Source: Rhodothermales bacterium (lineage in GTDB: Bacteria; Bacteroidota; Rhodothermia; Rhodothermales; UBA10348). From it: 64,000 nt of DNA. The notes beneath the pieces were generated by a model that worked only from the letters and a program-made list of their open reading frames with translations, ran no database searches and was not told the origin of the DNA. The stretch is taken from positions 186,001-250,000 of the forward strand of contig JAVJVN010000004.1 of NCBI GenBank assembly GCA_040221055.1, read 5' to 3'. The position numbers and the translations under genes were made by a program. This document shows positions 37,757-48,405 of this stretch, one piece after another (positions within the stretch are counted from its first letter, which is position 1; each line of letters begins with the position of its first letter).

Positions 37757-39885
37757 GGAGTAACCGGAAGCGCGATGGTGAAAAGGGCTCCGCCGGAGGC
37801 GCTGGTCCCTACGGTCATGGACCCACCATGACCTTTCGTCACAATATCGTAACTGAGACTGAGACCGAGACCGGTGCCTTCGCCCGTTGGCTTCGTCGTA
37901 AAGAACGGCTCGAAGATTTTCTGCCGGATGTCTTCCGGGATGCCGGGGCCATTGTCGGCGACGGTAATCACAATCCGGTCATCCTCGCGCGACGTCGCGA
38001 CGCGTACCCGGGCATCCGGGGCGCCGCCCTCCATCTGCGTGGCGTAGAAGGCATTGTTCAGCAGGTTGAGCAGCACGCGGCCCATGTCCTGCGTCTGCAG
38101 CACGGCCGAGCCGGCATCGGGGCTCAGCGCGCGCTCCACCTCGCAGTCGAACGTGTGGTCCTTGGCGCGCATGCCATGCCAGGCCAGGTCGATGTATTCC
38201 GCCACGAAGGCGTTCACGTCGACGGTTTCCCGCTCGGCCGTCCCGCCCCGGGCGTGCTGCATCATGGCCTGCACAATGCTGTCGGCGCGCTTGCCGTGCT
38301 TGGCGATTTGCTCGGCGTTGGCCTTCAGTTCACCGACAATGCTCTGTGCTTCGGCCGCGTTGCCGCTGGCAATGGCTTCCGACAGTTCGTCGGCCAGTTC
38401 GCCTCCCACCTCCGCAAAGTTGTTGACGAAGTTAAGCGGATTCTTGATTTCGTGGGCGATGCCGGCCGTCAAGGAGCCCAAAGAGGCCAGTTTTTCCTGC
38501 TCGATGAGCTGCGCCTGGGAGGCCTTCAGCTCTGCAGTTCTGGCCTCCACCTGCCGCTCGAGTTGCTCCTTCTGTCCCTCGATTAGCTGCTGCTTTTCCT
38601 GGATGAGTCGGTTGTTTTCTTCCAACCGAGACCTGGACTGCTGAATGGATATTGAGAACCGTACCGCAAAGTAGTAGATGACGGCGGAGGGAAAGGATAT
38701 GAAGACAGCCAGGAAGAGGAGATCATTCCAAAACGTAAACTCCAGAATTCGTAGCAGGCCTAGAACGGCTGCTGAAATGGAAATTACGAATCCCGCGCAC
38801 AGCACCCATGCCCCTTGTTTCCGCTGAAACGCTGCCCGAACCAGCAGGACTATAGCAAGGAGGAGCACCAACAGCACCAAAACAAGAGTCGGGACTGAAG
38901 TCCACGTACCAGTGAAGATGTTGTTGACCAGTACCAGGATGCCCGATACGACGGCCATCCGGTGGAACGCGTTCTTCCAGCGCACGGCATAAGCTTCGAT
39001 AATGGCTACGGCCATCGCGATGAAACTGCCTACGAACATTGGACCCAGCAACGTGGCCGAAACAAGGGTTCCAATGAATCCCACGCTTTCCTTGGACAAG
39101 AATGTGAAGACAACGAGCAGGCTTCCAAGGAGCAAAGGTTGAAGGCTGAGGAAGAACAGTTCCCTGCCTGCTGAACTGCGCACCTGGATGACGAGTCCAA
39201 AAACGCCAATGGCGAGCAATGCAGCGCCGAGGAGGCTGATGCTCCAATGCAATGGGGCGTGACCGGCGTTTTTTCTGGCAACCCAACTCGCCTCCGACCG
39301 AAGGCCTGCGGTAAAACCCGGTGCAATCACTCCTTGTACGATAGACTGCTTGTACAACACACGTAACCAGTCGGCCACGGCATGATTGGAGTATCGCACT
39401 GCCAACACATGCGTCCCTGGCAGCATCTCGATGGGAATGGCTTGATCGCGATTGTCACGCCACACCTCTTCGGAGCGATTTGCTCCCCACGTCCCCTGGG
39501 AGGACACCAAGTTGCCGTCCAGATAGAATTCTGCTGCTCCACTCACGTACGCTTCAAGGACCCACTCCGTCGTTTGTAAAGAATCGACCACGAACGTCGT
39601 TCTGAACCACCCCATTCCAGGCCACTCGTCGTACAGGGGATCACGAGTAGAAATCTGCGACTGAGTTAGTTCGGTCCACGAGGTATCGTCATAATCGGGG
39701 CTCGACCAGGCAAGGGAATCGCCCATTCGAACCTTCCATGTGAATTGATACAGTCCCAAAGCCCCTGACGAGTCAAAGCCCTCTTGAGATACGCGATTCT
39801 GTTGCGCATGAACCGGAATCGTCAGCGTTGCCGACAGGGCGATAATCGTCAACAACACTCCGGATATGTGACGTGGCAATCTCAT
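37753..39885 (-). CDS. 7TM sensor histidine kinase (7TMR-DISM-like)
   Basis: A 710-residue kinase with a signal peptide ending near VHAQ and a periplasmic jelly-roll, galactose-binding-like domain (about residues 35-205; [19 protein letters not shown]). Seven membrane helices span about 215-410, then come a coiled coil, HisKA with His478 (GIAHEIKN) and HATPase ([17 protein letters not shown]). The extracellular domain plus 7TM plan matches the 7TMR-DISM receptor class. It has 4-bp overlaps with both neighbours in the kinase operon. Its kinase core is very similar to those of the other three kinases in the operon. Confidence 0.87.
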   Translation of the reverse strand: MRLPRHISGVLLTIIALSATLTIPVHAQQNRVSQEGFDSSGALGLYQFTWKVRMGDSLAWSSPDYDDTSWTELTQSQISTRDPLYDEWPGMGWFRTTFVVDSLQTTEWVLEAYVSGAAEFYLDGNLVSSQGTWGANRSEEVWRDNRDQAIPIEMLPGTHVLAVRYSNHAVADWLRVLYKQSIVQGVIAPGFTAGLRSEASWVARKNAGHAPLHWSISLLGAALLAIGVFGLVIQVRSSAGRELFFLSLQPLLLGSLLVVFTFLSKESVGFIGTLVSATLLGPMFVGSFIAMAVAIIEAYAVRWKNAFHRMAVVSGILVLVNNIFTGTWTSVPTLVLVLLVLLLAIVLLVRAAFQRKQGAWVLCAGFVISISAAVLGLLRILEFTFWNDLLFLAVFISFPSAVIYYFAVRFSISIQQSRSRLEENNRLIQEKQQLIEGQKEQLERQVEARTAELKASQAQLIEQEKLASLGSLTAGIAHEIKNPLNFVNNFAEVGGELADELSEAIASGNAAEAQSIVGELKANAEQIAKHGKRADSIVQAMMQHARGGTAERETVDVNAFVAEYIDLAWHGMRAKDHTFDCEVERALSPDAGSAVLQTQDMGRVLLNLLNNAFYATQMEGGAPDARVRVATSREDDRIVITVADNGPGIPEDIRQKIFEPFFTTKPTGEGTGLGLSLSYDIVTKGHGGSMTVGTSASGGALFTIALPVTP

Positions 39886-42800
39886 GCTGGTATCGTGATG
39901 GTGAACAGTGCACCGCGGTGAACGCTCTCGCCGACGGTCATGGTGCCACCATGGCCTTTGGTCACGATGTCGTAGCTAAGGCTCAGACCCAAACCAGTGC
40001 CTTCACCCGTGGCCTTGGTCGTGAAGAAGGGCTCGAAGATTTTCTGGCGGATGTCCTCGGGGATGCCCGGGCCGTTGTCGGAGACGGTGATGGTCAGGCC
40101 GTTTTCGGTTCGCCGGGAGGCCACCTTGACCAATCCGTCGTCCTGCTCTTTGACAGCATCGAAAGCATTGTTTAGCAGGTTCAAGACGACACGGCCCAAT
40201 TCCTGAGGCATGACCTTCAGTTCGCCCGCCTCCGGGTCAAAGTCACGCTCAACATCGGCGCTGAAGCCGTGGTCGCGCGCGCGGCGGCCATGCCACGCGA
40301 GGTTTGCGTACTCCTCGAGGAAGTCATTGACCGCAACGGTCTCCATGTCCGATGCCCCGCCGCGCGCGTGCTGCATCATGGAGCGGACGATGGAGTCTGC
40401 GCGCTTGCCGTGCTTGGCAATTTGCTCTGCATTGTCGCGGAGATCCTCAAGGATCATGGCCGCCTCTTCTGAATTGCCACTGGCCACAGCCTCGGCCAGC
40501 TCTTCCATGAGCTCTGTGCTCACCTCGGCAAAGTTGTTGACAAAGTTGAGCGGATTCTTGATTTCATGGGCAATACCCGCCGTGAGCGAACCGAGTGATG
40601 CCAGCTTCTCCTGCTCGACCAACTGCTTCTGGGTGGCCTGAAGGTCAGTCAGAGCTTTTTCGGTTCGGGCCTTTTCCGCCAAAAGAGCCTGATAGTCCTC
40701 TTGGGCCTTCGTCAGATCGTGATAGCGCTGGTAAGCCAGGCCGAATACGCGCGCAAAGCGCTCATGCAGCTGAATTTCGTCCGCCATGATCTCGTGACGC
40801 GTAAACGTGTACAGCCATCCGTCCTGAAACGGGAATGTGGCAAAACACTCCATGGCCTCTTGGCCACGCTGCATCCGCTCTTTCCAGTCCGGCAGCGGCA
40901 TCGTGTCAAACACGGCGTGGTAGTAGTCGAGCAGCTCTTTGCCTTCCAGGACAGATATCTGGTGGGGTTCCTGCTCTCGCCAGCCATCGTAGGCCCGGCG
41001 AATCACAGGATGGACATTGACAGACTCACCGCCCAGCACCAGCATGGTCGAACCTGACTCATCCTTGGTGGCAGCATGGAACTCATAGCGCTCTCCCTCA
41101 CCGGCTATCGAAACACCAGAGCGAAGGGACTCGATTCCGAGTGCTTCCATCTCATCGAATAGACGGGTGGACACGTCGCTGATATCCTCGGGCTTCTGCA
41201 TGGCCATGGCCTGGGCGCGCACACGCTCGAGCGCCGCCTCAATCTGCGATTCGCGCGCCTGGGCTTCGGCTTCCTCCAAGTCGATGAATCGACGAAAGGC
41301 CAGGTCGAAGACAGCTGCAAAACGAAGCAATGTGTCGGTTGCTTCCTCGCTTGGGTCTGTCTCGCCCCAAAGATTGTAGCCCAACTCACCATGGGTGGTG
41401 CGGGCCTGGATGAAGGTCCATCCGCCCTTTTCCCGAAGCAACTCCTCCGTCAGTACACCGGGTACTATCTCGAGGAATTTGCCCTTTTCAATCATGTGGT
41501 TCAGATACTCGATCGAGGCCTCGGTGCCGAACTTGAAGATGCCCAGCTTCTCCGTGCTGCGCTCCCACGCCGCGAGTTCTGGAATCATGGAAAAGTCCCG
41601 AGGCAGTTCCATGATGGCCGTCACCTGTGATCCGTCCATGTCGGTGACGGCTTTCTCGTAATGCGTCTCCAGGTAGCGGGAGTTCCAGAAGGCGCCGCAG
41701 GGAAAGCCGAGCCCCGAAAACTCCTTGTGGATGTGCTGCATCACCTTGAGCAGCTCATCCGAACTACGCATGGCTGTGGCTACGGCACGGACCCGCTCCA
41801 GAGCAGCCTCAATTTGGGATTCGCGTTGGGCCTGTTCCGCCTCTCGAAGATCCTTGAAACGGCGATAGGCAAGATTCAGCACCTGTGCCGTTCTCCTGAG
41901 GAGATCCACCGATTCGGGTTCGGGGGGCTGGTACGTCACCATACCCATGGACCCACCCTGGAAATCAGAGAACGTCCAATAGGCAAGCATCTGACTGAAG
42001 TTACCGCCAGCCATTTTCAGGATGGCGTCATGCTGTGCGGGCGCCCTCTCTGACAGCATATGCATGAACTCGGCAGCCCGGATTCCCTCGTTGACAAGCG
42101 TATAGTCGGATTGCGATGACTCGTAAAGGGCGATGCACTCCTCAAGAATGGGCACGCCTTTTTTGGGCATCGAAGCGGATCCGATCATCAGCTCTCCACC
42201 ATCAGGATTCCGCATGGCCCCCCAGGACTCGAATTCATCTTCGTCGAGGTCGTAGAGATGAACCATGCCGACTTCAAGATCTTTTTGACCCAGCGCGGCC
42301 ATCTGATGCCGCATCTCGGTTACCACATCGGAGAGTTCTGAGGAGGTCCGCATGGCCATGGCCCGGCCGCGGATGCGCTCGAGTGCTGCTTCGATCAAGG
42401 CTGCTTGTGCTTGCGCCTCGGCCCGCTCCAGATCCTGATGCCTCCGATACGCGTGGTCGAAAGCCTGAGCCATCCGGGGAAGAATCGAGAGAATTTCCTC
42501 GGGGGGCTTGATCTTGAAATCAATGCAGAGTCGTACGGAGTCCGAAGGGCAAACGGCAACCCAGATCTCGGAAATCTGATTCTGGTCAATGGCCTCCTGG
42601 TATTCCTCGGTGTAGTCGGGATCATACTTCAGAGCCTCCTTCATCAGAAGCGCTATGGCTTCGGCATCTTCATGGAATACGGTGGACTCCTTCGCTCCCA
42701 GGAAGTCATGCACCATGACCTTCGGATCAAGATCGTCTGGATTAAAAATCCAATCGAAGGAATAGTCGGGGGACTCTGGCCCCAGTCGCGCCATCTCCGT

Positions 42801-44660
42801 TACCCGATGCTTCCCCTCGGGCGTTCGCGTATAGACCGTGCAGGCCATCACATCGGAAAGACCCAGCTGTACGAGCTGCTCCCGAAGGACATCGGCTACA
42901 TCCACGATCTCGCCCGAGGTCTGCATGCCTGAGGCCCGCGCCCTCACTTTCTCGACGGCCAGGTTTATCTCGGCTTCGCGAGCAATGTGCTGAGCCTTTC
43001 GCAGTTCGTCTACGCGGCGTAGGGCCTCATCCAGCACGTCGGCCAAACGACGCTGAATAGACTCCACTTCACTCGGGGGATCATCTCCCCAAGCCATCGC
43101 AATCCATCCATCGTGAATTGGAGTCGATGTATACCACAACTCCAGAACCTTGGCCGACTCGACCAACGGCCGTGTTGTCTTCGCATATTGGGGGAAATGG
43201 TACTCCAAGCTCTTGATGTTAGCCAGAAGCTCCTCCCGATGGATATGACTCTTTGAAAAGGACTCTGTTTGCTGCAGAGCGCGCTCAACGGTCGGGTGCG
43301 GAGGATCCGGACGCTTGGGAAAGAACTGCCCGAACTCTTCCAGCGAGTCAGGCACGTTATCAGCGTCCAGAATGACCCAGAACCTGAGTTGGTCTTCATC
43401 GTGATGCTGGGATATGGATAATTCCTGCACAGCCCCTCCCCACAGCCGATCCACCTCCATTTTGAGCTGTTTCATGACCAGCGTCAAGTCGTCGGGCGAC
43501 TGCATGCCCGTAGCTCGGGCCCGCACCTTTTCGACGGCCAGGTTGATCTCGGCCTCGCGGGCCAGTTGCTGAGCGTGCCGCAGCTCTTCGACTCGCTGCT
43601 GCGCTTCTGTCAGGACGGCAGCAATCCGGGGCTGCGCCGAAGCCACTTCTTCCGGCGGTTCCGTAACCCAGCTCAGATACATCCGACCTACCTGTACGGC
43701 GCAAACCGTAACCCATCCGTCTTGCATGCCACCATCAAGTGCCGCCTTCAACAGGTCGGCCTCCGGTGGATTGTAGTGCGCCAGTGATCTGTGAATCTGC
43801 CACATGGCATCAAGGTCGAAGAACAGATTCGCATATCCTTCCTCTAAAGCCCAGACCCTTTCGACCATGGGATGAAGGGGATCAGGTTTTTTGGGATACA
43901 GCAGTCCGAATTGGGCGAAGTCTTCGGGGACCTCTGCTGCATCAAAGATGGACCAGAACCGGAGCGTCTCGCTATCGGCCTCCTGCACCAGTCCTACTTC
44001 CACTATGCTCCCACCGTACAGCGAATTTGCCTCAACTTTGATCTGCTTGACGACTTCGATCAAATCCGATGGGTCTTTCATCTCTCCCGTCACGCGGCGG
44101 ATGCGCTCAAGCGCGGCATCGATTTCCAAATCCCGGTTTGCCTTGGCCAACTCTTGCGTGCGGGCGTCCACTTCCTGCTGGAGCCTACGGGCGCGGGCCT
44201 CCAGTTCATCTATCGGAAAGGGAACCCCGTCCATCTGCGCATCCCACGGCACGGAGGCGTGCACTTGTGCAAGAAGCCAGATTTCGCTCTTGAAAACCCA
44301 CGTGAATGTCATGCGGGCTTCCATACCGCTGCTTTCCGCCGATTCTGGATTGGCAACGGTGAACTCGCTCATGGCCACGGCGTGCGTGACATCGATCACA
44401 TCCACGTACACGCTGTTGACGGTGTACGAAACACCTTGTGGCAGCTCCTCCCATTCGGTTTCCAGAAATTCTTGAAACTCCCTCTTGGAATAGACTCTCT
44501 CGTAGGCGCCCGTTCCAAAACCACAAAAATCATCTGTAATGAGTCCATACAGCTCTTCCAAAGCCCCATCGAAACGGGAGAATTGGAGCAGATGAAAACG
44601 TCGCACGCGTTCTTCAATCGTCTCCTTGGTGCGGGCTATATCCTTGTCCGGGAGGGGCAT
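39882..44660 (-). CDS. Giant cytoplasmic histidine kinase with six tandem sensor modules
   Basis: A 1592-residue protein with no membrane segment. Residues about 14-140 look like an NTF2/SnoaL-type domain. Six sensor modules of roughly 195 residues follow (about 181-384, 374-579, 564-769, 757-959, 949-1149, 1139-1330). Each begins with a helix of the form [15 protein letters not shown] and ends with an AYRR or RRVDEL-type helix. HisKA has His1365 (GIAHEIKN), followed by HATPase. Modules 1 and 2 are most alike (LRFW, PKKPDP/PKRPDP), and module 5 matches the sensor of the 514-residue kinase. It is the first gene of the six-gene operon. I use the ATG at 44660; a TTG at 44693 is possible. Confidence 0.85.
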   Translation of the reverse strand: MPLPDKDIARTKETIEERVRRFHLLQFSRFDGALEELYGLITDDFCGFGTGAYERVYSKREFQEFLETEWEELPQGVSYTVNSVYVDVIDVTHAVAMSEFTVANPESAESSGMEARMTFTWVFKSEIWLLAQVHASVPWDAQMDGVPFPIDELEARARRLQQEVDARTQELAKANRDLEIDAALERIRRVTGEMKDPSDLIEVVKQIKVEANSLYGGSIVEVGLVQEADSETLRFWSIFDAAEVPEDFAQFGLLYPKKPDPLHPMVERVWALEEGYANLFFDLDAMWQIHRSLAHYNPPEADLLKAALDGGMQDGWVTVCAVQVGRMYLSWVTEPPEEVASAQPRIAAVLTEAQQRVEELRHAQQLAREAEINLAVEKVRARATGMQSPDDLTLVMKQLKMEVDRLWGGAVQELSISQHHDEDQLRFWVILDADNVPDSLEEFGQFFPKRPDPPHPTVERALQQTESFSKSHIHREELLANIKSLEYHFPQYAKTTRPLVESAKVLELWYTSTPIHDGWIAMAWGDDPPSEVESIQRRLADVLDEALRRVDELRKAQHIAREAEINLAVEKVRARASGMQTSGEIVDVADVLREQLVQLGLSDVMACTVYTRTPEGKHRVTEMARLGPESPDYSFDWIFNPDDLDPKVMVHDFLGAKESTVFHEDAEAIALLMKEALKYDPDYTEEYQEAIDQNQISEIWVAVCPSDSVRLCIDFKIKPPEEILSILPRMAQAFDHAYRRHQDLERAEAQAQAALIEAALERIRGRAMAMRTSSELSDVVTEMRHQMAALGQKDLEVGMVHLYDLDEDEFESWGAMRNPDGGELMIGSASMPKKGVPILEECIALYESSQSDYTLVNEGIRAAEFMHMLSERAPAQHDAILKMAGGNFSQMLAYWTFSDFQGGSMGMVTYQPPEPESVDLLRRTAQVLNLAYRRFKDLREAEQAQRESQIEAALERVRAVATAMRSSDELLKVMQHIHKEFSGLGFPCGAFWNSRYLETHYEKAVTDMDGSQVTAIMELPRDFSMIPELAAWERSTEKLGIFKFGTEASIEYLNHMIEKGKFLEIVPGVLTEELLREKGGWTFIQARTTHGELGYNLWGETDPSEEATDTLLRFAAVFDLAFRRFIDLEEAEAQARESQIEAALERVRAQAMAMQKPEDISDVSTRLFDEMEALGIESLRSGVSIAGEGERYEFHAATKDESGSTMLVLGGESVNVHPVIRRAYDGWREQEPHQISVLEGKELLDYYHAVFDTMPLPDWKERMQRGQEAMECFATFPFQDGWLYTFTRHEIMADEIQLHERFARVFGLAYQRYHDLTKAQEDYQALLAEKARTEKALTDLQATQKQLVEQEKLASLGSLTAGIAHEIKNPLNFVNNFAEVSTELMEELAEAVASGNSEEAAMILEDLRDNAEQIAKHGKRADSIVRSMMQHARGGASDMETVAVNDFLEEYANLAWHGRRARDHGFSADVERDFDPEAGELKVMPQELGRVVLNLLNNAFDAVKEQDDGLVKVASRRTENGLTITVSDNGPGIPEDIRQKIFEPFFTTKATGEGTGLGLSLSYDIVTKGHGGTMTVGESVHRGALFTITIPA

Positions 44661-44717
44661 GGGTTCGGGATGGATGAGTTCTCTCCCCAACAATACGACA
44701 TTTACCCGCTCGACAGC

Positions 44718-45056
44718 TCAAACGCGCCGCGCCCGGTCCGTTACCAGGTACACCACGGCCGCCAGCAGCGAGCCGCCCATAGCAACCATTCCCCACAGGT
44801 TTCCCGGGCCGCCGAGCGCCCAGCCGGCCAGCGGCATGGCCAACCACATGACGCACACCAGCACAAAGAGACCGAGGAGCGGCGGCGATTCCGGGGGGCG
44901 GCGCCACGCCACCCAGGCCGCCGCCGCGGCCGTCACAATCCCGAACGCCATCAGTGCCGCCGCGCCCATCCAGGGACCGTACAGCGATACGCCAGACAGC
45001 ACCCCGGCCAGCGCCGCAATGATCATCCATTCCCGTTCATTCCGTGCGGGTCCCAT
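44718..45056 (-). CDS. Small membrane protein, unknown function
   Basis: A 112-residue protein with about four hydrophobic segments (IIAALAGVLSGVSLYGPW, AALMAFGIVTAAAAAWVAW, LLGLFVLVCVMWLAMPLAGW, MVAMGGSLLAAVVYLV) separated by short loops, and a basic C-terminus. I recognise no family. It is on the same strand and upstream of the giant kinase gene, about 57 bp away, and could belong to that transcription unit. Confidence 0.6.
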   Translation of the reverse strand: MGPARNEREWMIIAALAGVLSGVSLYGPWMGAAALMAFGIVTAAAAAWVAWRRPPESPPLLGLFVLVCVMWLAMPLAGWALGGPGNLWGMVAMGGSLLAAVVYLVTDRARRV

Positions 45057-45087
45057 GGTGTTCCTCCGGGCCAGTGCCCGTCTCTGT

Positions 45088-46101
45088 TCAGTTTGGCTCT
45101 GTTTGCTTTGAAAAGGCGGCGTCGAAGGCCACGTCCGACGGCGGAAAATCCACCGCTCCGACGAATGCACACGCCTCTTCGGCCCCGTGCTCACGGTCCA
45201 TCCCGATGTCCTCCCACTCCACCGAAAGCGGCCCGACGTATCCAATCCGATTGAGCGCCCGGATGATCTCCTCGAAGTCCACGCTCCCGCGTCCCGGCGA
45301 ACGGAATTCCCAGTGCCGACGCGCATCCCCGAAATCCGTATGGCCCCCGAACACCCCGGCCTCGGTTCCGTGCGTGGCCCACCAGACATCCTTCACGTGG
45401 ACATGGAAGATGCGCTCCGCGAATGCCGAAATGAAGCCGACGTAGTCGACGCCCTGGTACGCCAGGTGGCTCGGATCGTAATTGAATCCGAACGCCTTGT
45501 GACCTCCAATCGCTTCCACCGCCCGGGCGGCCGATGCGGTGTCGAAGGCAATCTCCGTGGGATGCACCTCGAGCGCGAAGCGAACACCCTCCTCGCGGAA
45601 GACGTCCAGGATGGGGGTCCAGCGCGTGGCAAAATCCGCGAAACCGGCGTCGATCATGTCCTGCGATACGGGCGGGAAGGAGTACAGCAGATGCCAGATG
45701 GACGATCCGGTGAACCCGTTCACCACATCCACGCCCAGTTTTGCCGCGGCGCGGGCGGTGTCCTTCATTTCGTGGGCGGCCCGCGCCTGGACCCCCGTGG
45801 CCTCGCCGTCGCCCCATACGCGGGCCGGCAGTATGGCCTTGTGCCGTTCGTCAATCCGGTCGCACACGGCCTGCCCCACCAGATGGTTGCTGATGGCGTG
45901 CACCTCGAGGCCATACTGTGCCAACCGTCGGCGCACGCCCGCACAGTAATCCGTTTCGGACAGCGCCCGCTGGACGTCGAAATGATCGCCCCAACAGGCC
46001 AGTTCAAGGCCGTCGTATCCCCAATCGGCGGCTTTGCGCGCGAGAGTATCGAGGGGCAGGTCGGCCCACTGGCCGGTGAACAGGGTTATCGGTCTGGACA
46101 T
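45088..46101 (-). CDS. Sugar phosphate isomerase/epimerase (xylose isomerase-like TIM barrel)
   Basis: A 337-residue protein with the AP-endonuclease-2/xylose-isomerase-like fold. Likely metal ligands are Glu in FALEVHPTE, Asp-His in NYDPSHL, His in HVHVKD, and Glu in LSVEWED. The C-terminal part keeps the [15 protein letters not shown] segment of sugar isomerase/epimerases. It is often paired with Gfo/Idh/MocA oxidoreductases in sugar or inositol-like metabolism, as here. The substrate is undetermined. An unusually AT-rich 268-bp gap lies upstream. Confidence 0.85.
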   Translation of the reverse strand: MSRPITLFTGQWADLPLDTLARKAADWGYDGLELACWGDHFDVQRALSETDYCAGVRRRLAQYGLEVHAISNHLVGQAVCDRIDERHKAILPARVWGDGEATGVQARAAHEMKDTARAAAKLGVDVVNGFTGSSIWHLLYSFPPVSQDMIDAGFADFATRWTPILDVFREEGVRFALEVHPTEIAFDTASAARAVEAIGGHKAFGFNYDPSHLAYQGVDYVGFISAFAERIFHVHVKDVWWATHGTEAGVFGGHTDFGDARRHWEFRSPGRGSVDFEEIIRALNRIGYVGPLSVEWEDIGMDREHGAEEACAFVGAVDFPPSDVAFDAAFSKQTEPN

Positions 46102-46369
46102 GGATTCAGGTGGGTTTCAGGCTGGATACGTGCCGTTTTCAGAAGATCATCGATTCGACTTTAATATTATATAGTCCATACAGGAGATTCTGAACTGGAC
46201 CAGAGCATGAGATCCCCGATGTTGAACTATAGTTTATTAAAGCACGCACTTTATTAACATGTAGTCCTGCTGCCGCGCTTTGCAAGTCGCACAGTCCGCA
46301 GGGCCTGCTACATGTATTTAAAGCACTATACATTATTGAATCAGCGTTCGGGAAGGCTATAGCTGGCAT
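46102..46369. promoter_or_regulatory. AT-rich intergenic segment with repeats
   Basis: This 268-bp gap upstream of the isomerase gene is much more AT-rich than the rest of the window. TTAAAGCAC occurs twice as a direct repeat (46237-46245 and 46318-46326). ACATGTAG (46257-46264) and CTACATGT (46308-46315) form an inverted pair that extends imperfectly to 13 of 16 bases. It probably holds the isomerase promoter; a remnant of foreign DNA is another possibility. No open frame here looks like a gene. Confidence 0.5.
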
Positions 46370-47563
46370 TCACCCTCCGGGCGGGGTATAGCGGGCATCC
46401 ATCCATTGCCGCTCCCGGCTGGAACGGAGCGCGGTTTCAATGAAATGCATGCCACGGGCGCCGTCCTGGACCGTGGGCAGGAGGCCCTGCTCGCGCGTGC
46501 GGAAGGCGGTGGCGGCATCCCGGTAGAGGTTCGCGAAGCCCTCGATGAAGCCTTCTGGGTGGCCGGGAGGCAGGCGTGACGCATCGGAGGCCTCAGGAGA
46601 CAGGTATGAGCTGGCCCGGGTCAGGACCTGCGCCGGTCCGTTGCTGGTCAGCAAGTGCAGCTGGTTGGGGTGCTCCTGACGCCAGGTGAGGGCGGCGCGC
46701 TCCCCGTAGACCCGGAGCGTCAGGTTGTTTTCCTCACCCACCGAGATCTGCGAGGCATACAGGATGCCGCGCGCGCCGCCGTCATAATGGATGAGGAGCG
46801 ACGCATCGTCTTCCATGTCCCGACCGATGACCACCGATCCGAGGTCGGCAAACAGTTCGGCCATTTCCAGGCCGGTCACGAAATGGACCAGGTTCTCGCA
46901 GTGGGTACCGATGTCGCCGAGCGCCGAGGACGGACCGGCCATGGCCGGGTCCGTGCGCCACACGGCCTGCTTGTTGCCGCTCGCCTCCAGCAGCGTGGAC
47001 AGCCATCCCTGCGGATATTCGACGACGATCTTGCGGACGCGGCCCAGTTCGCCGGCGCGGACCATGGCCCGGGCCTGCCGGACCATGGGGTATCCGGTGT
47101 AGTTGTGCGTGAGCACGAACATGCGGCCGGTGTCGGTGACCAGTCGGCACAGGTCCTCCGCATCGGCCAGCGAGGTCGTCATGGGCTTGTCGCAGATCAC
47201 GTCGAAGCCGCGCTCGAGTGCACGCCGAGCCATGGGGTAGTGCAGGCCGTTCGGGGTCACTATGGCAACGAAATCCAGCGGGGCCGCGGAAGGGTTTGAG
47301 GCTGCGTTTTCTGCGCGCTCGGCCTCGGCGTCCAGGAGCTGTTCCCAGGAATCGTAGACCCGGTCGGGGTCCAGGTACAGCTCGCGTCCCATGGCGGCAG
47401 ACGCTTCCGGGCGGGACGAAAATGCGCCCGCCACGAGTTCGATTTCCCCGTCCATCCGGGCGGCCATCCGGTGGACGGCGCCAATGAATGCGCCAGGACC
47501 ACCGCCGAGCATGGCGTAGCGGAGTTTCCTTTTGGCGGAGCCGTTTGGAGCGCTGTCTGACAT
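46370..47563 (-). CDS. Gfo/Idh/MocA-family NAD(P)-dependent oxidoreductase
   Basis: A 397-residue dehydrogenase with an N-terminal Rossmann domain (YAMLGGGPGAFIGAVHR), the family's DKPMTTSLADAE catalytic-lysine region, and a C-terminal alpha/beta domain containing DIGTHCENLVHF with the catalytic-site Asp and His. Members oxidise sugars, inositols or related polyols. The ATG at 47563 is preferred over an in-frame TTG six bases earlier. It is divergent from the phoB-like gene and upstream of the isomerase gene on the same strand. Confidence 0.88.
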   Translation of the reverse strand: MSDSAPNGSAKRKLRYAMLGGGPGAFIGAVHRMAARMDGEIELVAGAFSSRPEASAAMGRELYLDPDRVYDSWEQLLDAEAERAENAASNPSAAPLDFVAIVTPNGLHYPMARRALERGFDVICDKPMTTSLADAEDLCRLVTDTGRMFVLTHNYTGYPMVRQARAMVRAGELGRVRKIVVEYPQGWLSTLLEASGNKQAVWRTDPAMAGPSSALGDIGTHCENLVHFVTGLEMAELFADLGSVVIGRDMEDDASLLIHYDGGARGILYASQISVGEENNLTLRVYGERAALTWRQEHPNQLHLLTSNGPAQVLTRASSYLSPEASDASRLPPGHPEGFIEGFANLYRDAATAFRTREQGLLPTVQDGARGMHFIETALRSSRERQWMDARYTPPGG

Positions 47564-47629
47564 TTCCAATTTTCCGTGGTTAACAATTCTGTAACATGAC
47601 CGGCGTGCCCGTTTGGTAATTTACACGTC

Positions 47630-48349
47630 ATGAACCTGCAGGTCCCCACGCGCGAACGCCCGCTCATCCTCATTGTAGACGACGAGGACGATATCCTCGA
47701 CCTTCTCCAGTATAACCTGCAGAAGGAAGATTATGATACGCTCGCGGCGCGTGACGGCGCCGAGGGTCTGGAGCTGGCGGCCAAGCATGTACCCGACATC
47801 ATCATCCTCGACATCATGATGCCGCGCATGGATGGTCTGGAAGCGTGTCGCCGCATGCGCGAACACAGTACGCTGCTGACGGTGCCCATCCTCATCCTGA
47901 CCGCCCGCAGCGAGGCGGCGGACCAGGTGGTCGGCCTGGATTCCGGAGCGGACATCTACCTGGCCAAGCCCATTTCCATCCCCGTCCTGCTGAGCCAGGT
48001 GAAGGCCCTCCTGCGCGGCTCGTCCCGCTACGACACCCCACCCGATCTGCTGCGGATCATGGACCTGGAAATCGACCGCGACCGGTACGTGGTGCGCCGG
48101 ACCGGTACCGATTTCACCATCCGCCTGGCACGCAAGGAGTTCGACCTGCTCTACTTTTTTGCCTCCCGACCGGGCAAGGTGTTTTCCCGACAGGACCTCC
48201 TGGATCGAGTCTGGGGACGGGACGTGTACGTGGTGGACCGGACCGTGGATGTCCACGTCCGGAAAATCCGCGAGAAGATCGGGGATCACTACATTGAGAC
48301 CATCAAGGGGGTAGGGTACCGGTTTGCCGACACCCTGCCTGCGCGATAG
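47630..48349 (+). CDS. OmpR/PhoB-type response regulator
   Basis: A 239-residue regulator with a receiver (acidic VDDEDD near residues 16-21, phospho-Asp in ILDIMMPRM, Thr in ILTAR, Lys in LAKPIS) and a C-terminal winged helix (RLARKEFDLL, VVDRTVDVHVRKIREKI, IKGVGYRF). A matching histidine kinase follows 57 bp downstream, so the pair is a two-component system. Its signal is not evident. PhoB is a fair guess from overall similarity, but no phosphate genes are nearby. Confidence 0.9.
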   Translation: MNLQVPTRERPLILIVDDEDDILDLLQYNLQKEDYDTLAARDGAEGLELAAKHVPDIIILDIMMPRMDGLEACRRMREHSTLLTVPILILTARSEAADQVVGLDSGADIYLAKPISIPVLLSQVKALLRGSSRYDTPPDLLRIMDLEIDRDRYVVRRTGTDFTIRLARKEFDLLYFFASRPGKVFSRQDLLDRVWGRDVYVVDRTVDVHVRKIREKIGDHYIETIKGVGYRFADTLPAR

Positions 48350-48405
48350 CCGGCCCCGATCAACAGCCTCCTGAATCACCACCGCCAGCAGCCAGGCGTC
48401 CGCAC

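Noticed and set aside
47564-47629. Possible Pho box (CTGTAACA-like) before the PhoB-like gene
   Set aside because: Only one weak half-site resembles the consensus, and no phosphate genes are nearby.
48361-48390. Sequence resembling the right edge of the inverted-repeat element (CAACAGCCTCCTGAATCACC)
   Set aside because: The match is short and imperfect, without a partner repeat, and could be chance.
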